From NCBI GenBank assembly GCA_030737835.1, contig CM060857.1, positions 7,625,360 to 7,689,359 of the forward strand: a stretch of DNA of 64,000 bases, given 5' to 3'. Under the pieces are notes generated by a model, which was not told the DNA's origin, did not search any database, and saw only the letters and a program-made list of their open reading frames with translations. Position numbers and translations under genes: made by a program. Each line of letters opens with the position of its first letter. Position 1 is the stretch's first letter. Source of the DNA: Acorus gramineus. Lineage: Eukaryota; Streptophyta; Magnoliopsida; Acorales; Acoraceae. This document shows, one piece after another, positions 23,524-36,120 of the stretch.

Positions 23524-26478
23524 TGTAACGCCCCACATTTACCTAACCGTTTATCGAACGGTAAATGCGTCGCTACTAAATTTAATCTAAATACAAGACC
23601 AAAATTTGCAGCTCTTTTTTTTTTTTTTTTTGATGATACCAATATAATAAAACAGATGATAATAAATATAAATAATATCCAATGTTTTTAAATCACCAAT
23701 GGTCTTACAAAATATCAGAGTTTTGCGGAAACAAGATACTAAAAGGAAATACACAATAAACCACCCCTGTGGGAGCCATCTAAACTGAACAAACCCAAAT
23801 AGTCGATCGTGACTATAATTCACATTTGAACCACTACTTCGAAGATATTCATGAAAGACGCGAAAAGCCTAAATTTCAATTTAATCCTCGAAATATGCGA
23901 TACCTGGTTATGAAACAACCAGCCCATATCGAAAAGGGTGAGCAATTAACTCAGTGAATAAGCCCATTGACAAATTACTTCACGTGACAGTTATATATAA
24001 AAATAAGTTATATAAAATTCAGAATTTCTTTTAATAAATCTTTTATTTTATTAAATCGATTTAAAATCATGAACTTAAAAAAAAAAACATTTTAATGCAA
24101 GCACATGGCCCAATCCTTGGCCCACACAAGAAAAAGCATGAGAGTTAAATGATACAATCATATATATATATAAAATAAAGTTATATTAAAAACAAGAATT
24201 TCCTTTAATAAATCAATATAAATTCATGAGCAAAAAAAAAAAATATATTTTAATGTAATCATGTGGCCCAATTCTTGGTCCACGTCGTAAAAATCATGAG
24301 GTTTAATGATATGATCGGGTAGGGTTCTCAATCGGAAGAACCGTTTCCCCAAAACAGGTGTGCCAAGCCCCAAGCGACTAAATCGCTCAAAAAGCTCCCT
24401 CGAGGAGACGTCGGATCTAGAAGACGCTGATGGGTCGCCGCTGCCATCACTACGAGAACACCAGCACATGATGCCCGGTTGCTGCAAACTCCAAACAAAG
24501 GAATCCGCCGCTACAAGGAATGCTTTACCACACCCCTCACCGATCTTGGGACTCTTCGAGTCCTAGACCTTCCTCCCCAAAGGCGAAATACAACGGGGGG
24601 ATTTATTCCTGAAATATGCCATGATGTGCATCTTAATAAAATCACCTAGGACTAGGTTGTCTCCACTAGTCCTAAATTTTTTCAAAAATATCAAAAATGA
24701 TAATCCTTAATCCAAATATTATTTCAAAAACATAAGCATTAGAAAATGTATTACATTAATTCTTGAAACATGAATAGCATAATACATGCTATTTTAAATG
24801 ACATAATGAATTAATTAAATCATGCAATTTTATTTAATAAAAATGCAATTTGACCAATATGAAAAAAAATATCCAAATCATGCAAATTTATCACAATAAA
24901 TATCATTGGCATATGAAATTCAACGTTATAGAGCAAAAGCTCACACGAAATAAATCGATAGGCCCACTCACCTCGAATGGACCCTAGGTCCGGAGAATGA
25001 AGCCCGCAACAAAATTTACAACCTAGATGAATAAATTATTAATTAAAACCTATAATTCAAGCCTAGACCTAATTTCTCTAATCATAATCAATAGGTATAA
25101 ATCTTTATACCCAATGAGCTAAATTTATCTCATATAAATCATACAAAAGAAAATATAATAGAACCTAAGAAGAAGAATAAAAACCTATTTACCATCTAAC
25201 CAAACACTAAAAGTCAAAAAGCAGAAAAGATAAAACACAGAAAAAGACAATATCCAGAAAATTCAAAATAATAATAAAATAATGAAAATTGATATAATAA
25301 CATGAAAACACACATTTTCCTCTATAAAAATAAACTATTAATTAGTAAAAGTTGAAAACAAATAAAACTTATCATCTTATGGATTTGTATAAATCATAAA
25401 CCTAGCTTTATTAAAGAAAATTCAATTTTAATAATCTAACTTAGATCTAATAATAATAAATAATAGATCAAAACCCTGGTTTTATAAAAATATAAGAATC
25501 TAACAATATGAACATATGTATATCAAAACTCTAATTTGATAAAAACACAAAATCCCATAACATAAAAAAAATATTTAATTCTTAAAATAATTAATAAATC
25601 AAAACCCTAATTTTTTTAAAAGCTCAAAAATCCAAATACCTAAGCATGGATCTAATAAATAATAGGAAAATCAAAAGGTAAAAAGAAAAGATATATTAAA
25701 TACCTTTTTTTTCTCTCTCTAACTCCTTTCTCTCTCCGCTCTCTCTCTCTCTCTCTCCCAAACTCTTCGGCACCTCACATCTCTCTCTCTCTCTCCCTCT
25801 CTCTCTCTCTCTCATATATACATATTTATCTAATCTAATATTCTCATTTGATTTCAATTTAAATTTAAAAAGTGGTTATGAGAAAGATTTAAAGATATGC
25901 ACAAAAAAAAAGAATATATGAATAACCAAAATAAGAAATGACAACTAAGGAAATCATAAATTTTTATATTTATTATATCATATATGTAATAAAACAAATC
26001 AAATCAAATATACAATATCAATTGCAACACAATTATGTAAGATATACATATTTTAGGTGTGAAAAACATTGATTAGAAAATCATTGCAGAAACGGAGGCG
26101 TGGAAACATTATACAATGGCCTTTGAATTTTTTTTATTTATAAATAGGTTCCTGTAGTCTATAATAGAAAAATTCAAGATTCAAAAACTAAGTCCCTGAA
26201 AATCAATAACAATGAAATCTCAAAATTTAATATTTTGAGCTCTAAAATTTTATAAAATTGTAACCATTAAAATCTTGAAAATATTCGAAAGAAAATATAT
26301 ACAATTTTTTTTAAAATTAACAAATAGTATTTAAAATTGTAAACTAAAATGGGCCCATAAGAATACACTAAATGAGCCAAAACTTAAAAACACACAAAAT
26401 ACACTAATTTTAATTCAAATATCCTATTTACATATTTAAATCAAATATATAAAGAAGAGAAAATGCACAGGTGTTACA
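23524..26478 (-). mobile_element. Solo LTR, family D, minus orientation
   Basis: 2955 bp from TGTAACGCCCCACATTTACC to GGTGTTACA. The six terminal bases at each end are exact inverted copies (TGTAAC/GTTACA). Flanked by an exact 5-bp target duplication, CATTC (23519-23523 and 26479-26483). It is much more AT-rich than the A and B LTRs and contains CT-rich simple repeats at about 25709-25813 and long A/T runs. It splits the CACTA transposase gene. The open frame at 24224-24487 lies in its leader-like part and is not recognised as a gene. Fossil; looks like a complete solo LTR. Confidence 0.82.
25709..25813. repeat. CT/GA simple repeat
   Basis: Two tracts of (CT)n separated by a short non-repetitive stretch (CCCAAACTCTTCGGC), inside the family D solo LTR. 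CT-rich leaders in corresponding positions occur in the A and B LTRs as well. Confidence 0.85.
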
Positions 26479-26483
26479 CATTC

Positions 26484-26648
26484 TGTATGGTCAATAGAAA
26501 CTACCCAACTCCCAGGCAAAGGCTTTCCAATCTCCATGTCTTCAGACATGTTCTTTTTAACTTGCGGAATCCCAATTGCATCAACATCCTTCATGTATTC
26601 TGTGCAGAATTCAAGAGCTTCTTCTACAATATAGCATTTGGCTATACA
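26484..26648 (-). pseudogene. CACTA TNP2 transposase, DUF4218-like segment
   Basis: The short minus-strand coding stretch includes YIVEEALEFCTEYMKDV and IGKPLPGSWVVSIDHTEC. It matches the region of TNP2 that follows the catalytic part (the EEALEFC motif is typical). It lies between two solo LTRs, family D on the left and B1 on the right, so only about 55 residues remain contiguous. The reading frame within the piece is open. Confidence 0.75.
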
Positions 26649-29600
26649 TGTTATGCCTGTATCATTTGGAGCCATTTCGGTTAAGCCTTGGTCACTTCTG
26701 GGTCATTCAGGGCCTTTTTAATTTTTCGATCGGAGCCGCTAAAATTTTAGCTTTTAGCCACCTGCGGGAGTTAGAGAACTCTGATTGGAAATCTGACTGC
26801 ATATTATGGGTCCTGGTACCGTTTAGTACTACCCATAAAAATTTCATCGAATTCCGGTAACGTTTGGAAAAATATGCAGTTCTGAATCGTATCCGGGTTT
26901 TTGAGAGTTCCTGGTTTGATTAGTCAAATAGTGTGAGATATTTTGGTGAATGGGGTGACCTTGGGTAACCTTAGCCCCCTTTGCTTAGTGGTGAAGCAAC
27001 CACTTGATTATTTGGTTTATTAGTGGGTGAGTTTAGGTTAGGTTCACCCCCTCATTTTTCCTTTACACTCACCCCCCCCCCCCCCCCCAAGAGTGGAAAA
27101 GTCTCTCTCTCTCTCTTCCCCTCTCACTCTCACGTGGACCTTTCTTGGGTCTCTCTTTCTCTCTTTTCACTCCCCCCATGTGTTTGTGTTAATGTCTCAA
27201 AGAGAAGGAGAAGGTGGAGGAGGAAGTGATGGTGAGTGTTTGTGCAAGTAGTTGTTGTTGTTGTTGATTCTCTTCTCTCAAGCTCCCTCTCATGCCCTTT
27301 CCCCCCCCCCCCCTGATTTTCAGCCAAGAAGGAGGCTGAGGAGGGCTGTGGAGGTGGTGGTAGTGGTGGTGGTGGTTGAGGTGGTCACGGGTGCATCGAG
27401 GACCCCTGAATCTCCCCCTTTCACTCCCCCTCCCTAGGTGAGTTCTTCCCCTTCTTTTCTTTGGTTTTTCATTGATTAGGGGTTGTTGGGAGGTCATGCA
27501 TGCTAGGTAATTGGTTTAGGGTGAGTGAGAAGTGTGGGGGAGGGGTTAAAATGGGTTAAAAAGGGGTTAAGATTGACTGGGCACGCGCAGGGCTCTGTCT
27601 GCGCGTGTGCGCGCGCAGGCACGCGCGTGCGCGTGCGTGCGAGTGCGCACGGACGCTGGCAACGAGCGCAGTGCGCGCGAGTGCGCGCGAACGCTTGCGC
27701 GCGCGCGGGGTAGTGCGCCTGGGCATGTGTCTGGGCGCGCAGCTGGGTGCCAGGTGCATGCGCGTGCGTGCGCATGCTGGGTCATGCGTGGGCCTGCCCA
27801 GGGTCTCGGGTAGGTGCTGGGGCACTCGGGCATGCGTGCGTACGCGCGTGCTCGCATGCATGCGAGGCCGTATGCGTGCATGTCTAAGTCTTTAGTAATT
27901 CTAGTGATTTCTAAGTGTTAAATTGTGATGTTACTCACCAAATTTGATGCCCTTACCTTGCAGATCTCATCGGATGGGATGTGCGAGGTCCTGGGTAATG
28001 GTGAGTGGTTCGATCCAATCCCCCCCCCCTCGGGATGCGCTCGACGCACGTAGTCGCGCGTCGCGCATCGATGGGGCCCCCTAGCTATACTACTTGTGTA
28101 GATAAGTAGTATGGCCATGCTTAAGCTATAATATGTAGATATCTTGCATGCTAGGCTTATATACATGTATTGTATTCATGTATGAATGATTGTGTTGCAT
28201 GAACCCCTCTAGTATGGGCATGTATTTTTGGTAATGTGTATGGATGTATAGAATATGGCATGCCTTAGGTAGTATTGTAATAATACTCCCACCATATTAA
28301 TTGGAATATCCAGCATGAATAAGTCTGGGTTAATAACGGGCACCTGCCTAATATTCCCTTGTGATAAGACTCGAGGGCGTGGTGTAGTTGTTGCGCCCAT
28401 GCTAATGGGGCAAAGCTATGACCAGCTTCATGAGATGATGATCTCTCCCGCCCTCTCCCTTTGAACGAACTGAGTAAGTAGATGCGATTTCCTACTCGAC
28501 TTAGGTTCGTTTGGAATATTGGCATGCACCTGTTAGTGCACGAGATCGCGTTTGACCCTTTCTTTTAAGTTGGCGATATCCAACGCATGCTTAAGTTAGG
28601 CCTTGTGTGCTTATGTGATTAATGACCATGTATGCATGTTGTATGATTTATTATGATGTAAATCCAGGTTAGGGAGTGTCCCCATAATTATTAGATGATT
28701 GTGCATACGGTTCATGCACATAGCTAGATATAATTCTCCTGGATATATTTATATGCGCATTTTAAAACTGGTAGGCCTATCTGGGATAGGCGTGGGTATG
28801 ACCCGCTGTCGGGTTGTACCTTATTAGTTAGAGCGCTAGCGATGTAATCGCCCCGTGCATCCGAGCGATGCAACGTTTGGAATTCAGGAGAATTCATTAT
28901 CTTATCAGATTGTTAAGCCGGTAGTTGGGGCGTGACACCCCCCCTTGTGTCTGAGCGACGCAACGGTGTGGGAGTACAGTAGTATTCGATATCTCGACAA
29001 GTGATTATCGAGAGTAGTTATTTTTCCATTGGGTTCGCTTTGCGAACATGGAATGTTTACTCCCAATGTCGTCCGTGTTGAAGAGGGCCGGGTTGTAGCT
29101 GTCCTGACAAAGGGCTCCCATTCGTAGGTACCACCGATGCGTTCGGGAGCGTACTGATCGTGGGAGTGTACCAGGTAGAGGCTACCCGGGAGAGGGTTAA
29201 CGAATGATATTGCGAGCGTGGAATCGTTCTCCCCTTCGTTGGATCCGATGTAGGAACTTCCCGGCATTGGAAAAGCTGTCCTGACAGAGGGCTCCCATCC
29301 GTAGGTACCACCGAGGCGTTCGGAAGCGTACTGATCGTGGGAGTATACCAGGTAGTGACTACCCAGGGAAAGGGCTACCGGTGGACCAAGGGTGTAGAGC
29401 AGTCCAAGTCTCTTCCAAAAGTCCCAAGAGTCTCCCTCCGGGAGTGAGGGTGAGGATGAGGTGAAGACACGTCGCCTCGTGACCCATTCGTTGTTCGTCC
29501 GTTCCCATAGTTGTTGGGTTCGGTCTCGTATCGATGTTCAAAGACATCGTTGGGCAGTTATCTCGATGTAGATGATCCAGTAGTGTTGCGTAGACCAATA

Positions 29601-30335
29601 ATCCTGGGTCTCCTCGACCAATGGTATGGTCTCTCCCCAAAAGTCCCAAGAGTCTCCCTCCGGGAGTGAGGGTGAGGGTGAGGTTGGTGATCCAGTAGTG
29701 TTGTGTGGACCAATAATCCTGGGTCTCCTCGACCAACGGTATGGTCTCTCCCCAAAAGTCCCAAGAGTCTCCCTCCGGGAGTGAGGGTGAGGGTGAGGTT
29801 GGTCGCGCCGCCGCGTGACCCTATTATCCATGGGTTTCCACCCATGTTTACCTTGAAAGGAAATTGTTTATGTATTGAACTGTTGTATGGTGATTGGTTT
29901 CCAGCCACTCACTGAGCTTGTAGCTCACCCCTCGCATACTGTTTCTTTTCAGGGGCAGTGTTGGGCGTGGAGTTGGAGCTTTCCTGTGGCGTGGTCTTAT
30001 GGGCGTGGAGCGTTCTTCCGGCGGGTGGCAAGTGCGAGGCTGTCAGCAGTCCTAGAGTCATTGTATGTATTGTAAATCGTGCATGTGGCACAAGTTGTAT
30101 TTTCTTTGGTCTAGACTTGGCTCTCACAGGACAGTGATTGTGTATTCGAGTCTGTAATAATGTTTTTGGTTTACAGACATTGTTTATGTATTATGCTTCC
30201 GCTTTTCAGTCAGTTATCATTATCCTTGCTTTGCCACCTTGTGTATTGTTGTTGGAGTCTTTATTGACCTCAGGTATTGATAGCTGATATTTTATTATTG
30301 CCACGTCTCGGGGACGGCCGCCCTAGGGCGTGACA
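26649..30335 (+). mobile_element. Solo LTR, family B1, plus orientation
   Basis: 3687 bp from TGTTATGCCTGTATCATTTG to GGGCGTGACA, with an exact 5-bp target duplication ATACA (26644-26648 and 30336-30340). In order: a 5' part similar to family A (ATCGGAGCCGCTAAAATTTT), CT leader, CpG-dense block (about 27585-27890) preceded by CTAGGTGAGT and followed by CTTGCAGATC, long tandem repeats (about 28950-29400), GGGTGA arrays (about 29440, 29665 and 29780), hairpin TCTGTAA/TTACAGA (30151-30177) and GC-rich tail. It splits the CACTA TNP2 gene. Fossil; looks like a whole solo LTR. Confidence 0.9.
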
Positions 30336-30340
30336 ATACA

Positions 30341-31683
30341 ACCTTCAGGATGATTACAGTTATGTACATATCCCTTTAGCACTTTCATATACCTCTCGAA
30401 TGGTTACATCCATCGAAAGTGAACGGGTCCACAAAGGCGGACTTCTCTGATGTGGTGAACCATAAGATGAACCATGATATCAAAAAATGATGGGGGCAAA
30501 TATTTTTCAAGCAGGCATAGCGTGATCACAATATCTTTTTGGATTTAATCTAATCTCGAAACATCCACCACCTTTCTGCAAAGAGCATTGAAGAAGAAGC
30601 ATAATCTTGTAATGGTGTATCTCACGTGCCTAGGCAACACTGATCATATTGCAAGAGGTAGCAATTGTTGCATGAGTACATGACAATCATGAGACTTAAG
30701 ACCATACAGCTTCAATTCTTGCATTGAGACTAGGCTTATGATATTTGAAGAGTAGCTTTCTGGAACTTTGATATCCATTAGTGTTTTGCAAATATTTTTT
30801 TTCTCTTCACTGAACAATGTATAACAAGCTGGGAGAGTATATGTTCTTCTGCCATCAAGCTTCTGTGCCAATTCATTCCTTAAACCCATATCTACGAGGT
30901 CTTCGCGAGAATTTAAATTATCCTTTGTCTTCCCAGGAATATTGAGCAAAGTACCTATGATGTTTTCAAAAACATTCTTTTCAATGTGCATAACATCCAG
31001 GTTGTGTCGAACATGCAAATGCTTCCAGTACTCAAGATAAAAAAATATTGACTTCTTCTTCTAACAATTAACCCCTTCAACAACCCTTGTTCTAGGATTT
31101 CCATCTTTTTCCGACGATGCTTCAATCCCTTCAATCTTTTTAAAGATTTCCTCTCCACTTAAAGGTTTCAGAGCGATGCCTAACTCTTGAGAATTATGAA
31201 AAACTTTTCTTTGATTCTGATATGGATGATGACGTGGAAGAAATCTACAGTGGCCATTATATGCATTCTTTCAGCTATACTTCAATCTAACAGAATATGT
31301 CTCTTCGCTACATATTGGACAAGCATAATAACCTTTCACAGTACAACCACACATGTTACCGTATGCAGGGAAATCATTGATTGTCCATAGAAGTATAGCT
31401 TTCAAAGTAAAGTATTATTGTCAGTAAGCATCATAAGTTTCAATGCCAACCTCCCAAAGAATTTTTAAATCATCAATTAATGGTGTCAAATACACATCAA
31501 TATCATTACCAAGTTGATGAGGTCCCGATATCAGCAGTGATAACATCATAAATTTTCTCTTCATACACAACCATGGAGAAAGGCTATAAGTAATTATTAT
31601 AATTGGCCAACAACTATATTTACTATTGAGTGACCCATGTGGATTTATGCCATCTACTGAAATCGCCAATCGAAGATTTCTTG
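30341..31683 (-). pseudogene. CACTA TNP2 transposase, central region
   Basis: TNP2 is the catalytic transposase of CACTA elements. On the minus strand the segment runs from ISVDGINPHGSLNSKYSCWP (about 31.6 kb) through LLWTINDFPAYGN and a cysteine motif (GYYACPIC) near 31.3 kb, to HNLDVMHIEKNVFENIIGT (about 30.97 kb), LNIPGKTKDNLNSREDLVDM and GLKSHDCHVLMQQLLPLAI (about 30.66 kb), then further conserved sequence to the LTR at 30335. The piece carries stops, including two close together after VGIETYDAY near 31.42 kb and one near 31.06 kb, so the gene was probably dead or dying apart from the insertions. A family A solo LTR borders it on the right and a B1 solo LTR on the left. Confidence 0.88.
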
Positions 31684-33794
31684 TGTTATATATGTGTCAC
31701 TTTTAACCTTCTGGTAACCGTTGGACCATTCTGGCAGTTTTTCTTGATTTTTTCCTTTTTCGATCGGAACCGCTAAAATTTCAGGTTGTTAGCTATCGCC
31801 TTGAGATGGAGGGCTCTGATTGAAAATCTAACTGCATATTATGTGCCCTGGTGCCATTCCAAGCCGCTCATGAAAATTTCGTCGAATTCCGGTAACGTTT
31901 TAGAATTTCGCAGTTCCGTGGTATCCGGGTTTTTACCGAGCGAGAAGTCATTGGGAGACTTTGACTTGGTCAATGTGGACCCTTGACTTGGTCAAATGAT
32001 TTTGGATTTTAGTGTGGTTGGGTTGACTAGGGTCAAACCACACTTAAGCCTCCCTAAGCTAGCTTAAACCCTAATTAACCTAGCTTAGCCTAATCTAAAT
32101 GAGGTTTGACTTATTTAAAGAAAGCAAAAAAGTTGCCTAGCACTATTCATTATCTTGTCCAACACATTTTCTCTCTCCCCCTCTTTCTTTTTCTAAGTTT
32201 TGAGCCACCTAGAGGGCTTAGAACTTAAAACTCAAAACATAGAAAGGATAGATCCGGTCCCGATCTACACCCCGGTGTTTTCGGAATCGAATTCCGGCGT
32301 GTCTTGCCCTTTCTTCCGCCCTCTCTTCTCCTCAGATCTGAGCCCTTTCGGAGGGGGAGGAGGCCTTGGTGGTGGAGACCTTTGGGGAAGCGTTTCGGTG
32401 CGCGGAGAGCAACCGAACTCCCCTTCCCTTCCTTTCTTTCCTTGGGTAAGCCTTCTTTCCTTCCTTTCTTGCTTAGATGCTTGTTTAGGAGGTGTTTTTG
32501 AGTGGGGGTGGCTGTGGGTGGCTGTTGGTGGCCGTTGGAGGCGGTTGGAGGCGGTCGGAGGCCGTTGGTGGCCGTCGGAGTGGTGGTTGGCCGGCTCGGG
32601 CAGGATGGCAGGCTGTCCCGGGTAGGCTGGCAGCACAGGCAGCAGGCAGCGCAGCAGATGGATATCCCTTGTTAATAATTGTTATTATGCATGTTCCCCG
32701 CATCTTGGTTATGCGCCCTGGAGGAATTCTGAAGAATTCATGACATTAGAGTTGTTAGGATGTGTTGTCTGCGGATCCGAGTGGATCATATGCGATGGAT
32801 AGGCTGTTCTGTTCCCTTCATTGGATCCGTGTAGAGACTACCCCGGCGTTGGAAAGGCTGTCCCGTGCAGGGGCTCCCATCAGTAGGCACCTCCTGATTT
32901 GGGACGGACTGTGCTGAATGTGGGGGTGGCCAAACGGCCTACGGAGTGGGGAGAGACTATCGGTGGACCAAGGGTGACCATCAGCCTAGTCAGTCCCAAG
33001 ATCCTAGGTCACCCTATTGAGGGGTGAGGGTGAGGGTTTGGTGGGCCGGCGATGTGGCGACCCACTGGGTTTGTGTAGGATGATTATCAGCCTATTAAGT
33101 TCCAATATCCTATGTCACCTATTTGAGGGGTGAGGGTGAGGGTGAGGGTGCAGTGGGTTGGCGATAGCGACCCACTAGTTTGTGAAGTCCCAACATCCTA
33201 TGTCACCTATTGAGGGGGTGAGGGTGAGGGTGTAGTGGGTTGGCGGTAGCGACCCACTAGATTGTTTAGTTGTTGCCATTTTGTGGCTTTTAATAATGAG
33301 ATTGTGGATTATAGCATCTGGTTGTGGTTAATATAAGCTGTGATGCATGGGTTGTGCTGTTCACTGAGCGTGTGGCTCACCCCTCGCATAATATTTTTCT
33401 CCAGAGTCATCTGAGTCGGATCCAGAGGAGGAGCTCCCCGAGGGACTTCATCAGTAGCGGAGTAGCGCCACGTCCCGCGAGTTTCAGAGGCTATCAGCAT
33501 CCCTTGTGATTGTATGTATTTATTTCGTGCTTGGGCACGCGTCTGTGTATTATTGGATGTCTTTGTATATATTGGCTCTCACAGGACAGTTGATTATGTA
33601 TCGAGTCTGTAATATGTTTTTGGATTACAGATTCAGTCTTTTAGCTTCCGCAATTGGTGTATATATCATGTCAGCTCTGTTTTTGTTGTGTGTTGTTATT
33701 TTAGCTGTTGTGTGAGCATGTTATTGAACTCCTGTTACTGATATCATATATACACTTACCGCGTCCAGGGGTCGGCCGGCCCTGGGGCGTGACA
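31684..33794 (+). mobile_element. Solo LTR, family A, plus orientation (short form)
   Basis: 2111 bp from TGTTATATATGTGTCAC to GGGGCGTGACA with an exact 5-bp target duplication TCTTG (31679-31683 and 33795-33799). It is shorter than other family A LTRs here and has little of the CpG-dense block. It keeps the CT leader, the donor-like TTGGGTAAGC near 32450, three GGGTGA arrays (about 33021-33037, 33126-33157 and 33212-33231), the hairpin at 33606-33631 and the terminal module. It splits the TNP2 gene. Confidence 0.9.
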
Positions 33795-33799
33795 TCTTG

Positions 33800-34365
33800 A
33801 TTCCGATGCAAAATCTAGCCACATATAATCAATCAATTTCCATGATGGGGAATCTACTAGATGACGCAATTGACCATCAGGATCTGTTTGACGAGCATGC
33901 CACGTTAAATCTTTGGCTAATTTTGCATACTGGAACATTCTTTTAAACCTTGGAATGGGTGGAAAGTACCATAAAACTTTTGCAAGCACACCTTTATTTT
34001 TTTCATTTGGTTTTTTATTTTTTTCATTTGGTTTTAAACCGTGATCTTTAGTATCGTGGGCTATTACAGTTTTTGTAGTAGTGTCTTGACCCCTGTAGGA
34101 AATGTGATTTAAACCTCCTAGGTCGACCACACAGAGTCGAAGTGTAAATGATGGGCAACCAATCCTGGTCGAAGAGAATCCAGAACTCTCTGACCCTTCT
34201 GGACCCCTCAATGGAGTACCCAATTGATTTAGTATCCTCAAAAACACTGAAAGTAGCATCTTTTACATTTTTTATGGTTCTAATTGGATTAAAAATTTGC
34301 ATCAATGAATTACTCACCCAATCAGAAATGTGATGAAGCTGAACAACAAACCCATTTGAAATCAA
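33800..34365 (-). pseudogene. CACTA TNP2 transposase, N-terminal region
   Basis: The minus-strand frame contains VLWYFPPIPRFKRMFQYAKL, DLTWHARQTD and SPSWKLIDYMWLDFASE, all conserved just upstream of the TNP2 core. Upstream (34050-34365) another frame reads SVFEDTKSIGYSIEGSRRVR, which I do not recognise. A short in-frame direct duplication (KPNEKNK twice) is visible near 34.0 kb. The family A solo LTR cuts the gene after FASES. No start codon can be assigned with confidence. Confidence 0.8.
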
Positions 34366-34442
34366 ATATAACTTCTAATAACAACATAAAAACATAATTT
34401 CCATCATATAATCTATTCTCATCACAAATCCAAACCCTCCAA

Positions 34443-34700
34443 TTACAACCACAAAAAAAGCCCAAGTTTCATAACAAAATAAACCCTAGCCCGTACACGG
34501 CAATCCCAACCGGCCCCAACCCTGTCCCGAATTGAACCTCCATGGGGTTGGTCACCACGACGCATATAGCCGCCTCCACCTCCTCCGTCAGCACCCTCGA
34601 CGCTGCGAGCGACATTAAAGCCACCCTCTCCTTCACCCTCCCCCACACTTCCTCCTATGACAACTGTTCCATCACCTCGGGATTGCTCTGGAGCCCTCCG
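34443..34700 (-). other. Glycine-rich minus-strand reading frame, unassigned
   Basis: A minus-strand frame open upstream of the TNP2 region encodes a Gly/Arg-rich stretch (GGSVGEGEGEGGFNVARSVE, then six glycines and MRRGDQPHGG). It could be a 5' exon of the CACTA element or low-complexity DNA. I recognise no domain. Confidence 0.25.
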
Positions 34701-36120
34701 ATCCTAGCAAGCGACAATTAGCAAGGGCGGAGGAGGTGGAGGGAGACGCGGGTGTTGGTGGTGGGGGTGGAGGGGAGTAAAAGAGGGAAGACAAACTCAT
34801 GTGAGGAGAGAGAGTGGAAATAATAGAAATGGTAAGAGGTGGGTTTAGGCATTGTGTGTTGATGCATTTACATCATGGTGTGTTTAGCAACTAATAAAGT
34901 GACAATTGGTGGGTACAGACACATGGTGGGCTTAGTCTATTGCTTGGTGGGATTAGACACACCTGTCACATATTCCATGTGCCTTTCTGTGTTTCCATTT
35001 CTTAAACTCATTGTTTCTGTAGGGACAATTTCATTGGATCGGTATTTAGATATCTAATTCATCATGATCCATCTTCCCAATTTCTATTCCAGGCTTAATG
35101 ACTTTCTGACAATGTGACTTCCCAACTCCCTTCCTCTCTTTCTTCTATATATCTTTTCGGTCATTTGAAGTTGTCAAATCGTTCCTGGGACCCTTCACCC
35201 TTTGTTGGCGGGATTCACCCCTTGATTTAGTAAAATCTGACAGGATATGAGCTCATCCGAATGGTTTGGTCATAATCACGAGTGATTCGGTGGGATATGC
35301 TCTTAGCTAAACGACTCAATCATGATCAGGTGGGATTCGGTGGGATATGTAAGATTTAATGGGTTTTGGATTATCCAAGTTGGTCAATTTCTTCTTCCAG
35401 TCAGATGAGGGTATGGGTGAGGGCTCGTCGTTGTTGAAAGGAGACTTAATTTCTTCACAAATACAAGGGGAAATATAAAAATTCATTTGAGTATGTACTT
35501 CATTAGATATGTATGTAATAAAAAATAAATAAATAAACTCAAATCATACATGATTTGCAAAAGTGACTTTAGAATGAATAAACATATTGAATGGGGTGTT
35601 GATAAGTCAATTCATTACCCAATCTCATTTGCAGTCGCCACGTCATTAATGCAGTGTATGAAACCGATTAATGCAATATATGCTACATTATGAGAAACAT
35701 AAAAATAAATGTATTAGCATGTATATCATTTTTTTAGAATGTGAACTTTATCAGCTTAACATATACTTAAAAAAATAAGAAATTGTGTGTGAACTGTAAA
35801 TGGGCTGGACATATCATTTTCATATTAAAAGACAACAAGAGGTGGATTAGTGGATAGAAGTTTTGTGCGCAACTCGTCAGCTAAAGGTGGCCTTCTGGCC
35901 CATGAGCCCAATCCTAGTGGTACCCAAGGGTGAGTTCAAACCTGACCAAGCCCAGCGCGGAGGCTGGCTCAAATGGGCCCGCATACTCAAACCCCTTCAA
36001 ATCACACTCGAACACCATCTGAATTATGTGAGCACCTGAGGTCAAACTTCTTATGGCTACCCCATTTTTAGGCCCCTCACAATACTACCATTCATTTAAT
36101 ACCTTCATTTTCCTCATCCC
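34701..36120. other. Intergenic stretch, no gene seen
   Basis: No coding match. Contains GGTGGG-rich short repeats near 34730-34780 and a short direct repeat of GATTCGGTGGGATATG near 35288-35345. The right end of the CACTA element may lie here, but I found no clear CACTA terminus; the nearest candidate is a degenerate TTTCTGTAGGG near 35017. Confidence 0.5.

Larger units (their letters stand above)
1048..34365 (-). mobile_element. CACTA (En/Spm) transposon, split by LTR insertions
   Basis: Minus-strand coding segments at 33.8-34.4, 30.3-31.7, 26.5-26.6 and 22.9-23.5 kb match the TNP2-type CACTA transposase in the expected order. Segments at 22.5-22.7 and 1.0-2.5 kb match the second, Transposase_24-like gene. 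The element is cut by four insertion blocks: 2570-22484, 23524-26478, 26649-30335 and 31684-33794. The last three have exact 5-bp target duplications (CATTC, ATACA, TCTTG). Without the inserts, the recognised part is about 4.6 kb. I did not find the CACTA terminal repeats, so both ends are uncertain; the given limits are those of recognisable coding sequence. Stops in the transposase show it is not autonomous now. Confidence 0.82.

Noticed and set aside
35010-35035. TTTCTGTAGGG as the right terminus of the CACTA element
   Set aside because: It fits the expected TTTCTTGTAGTG only loosely and no matching left end was found.
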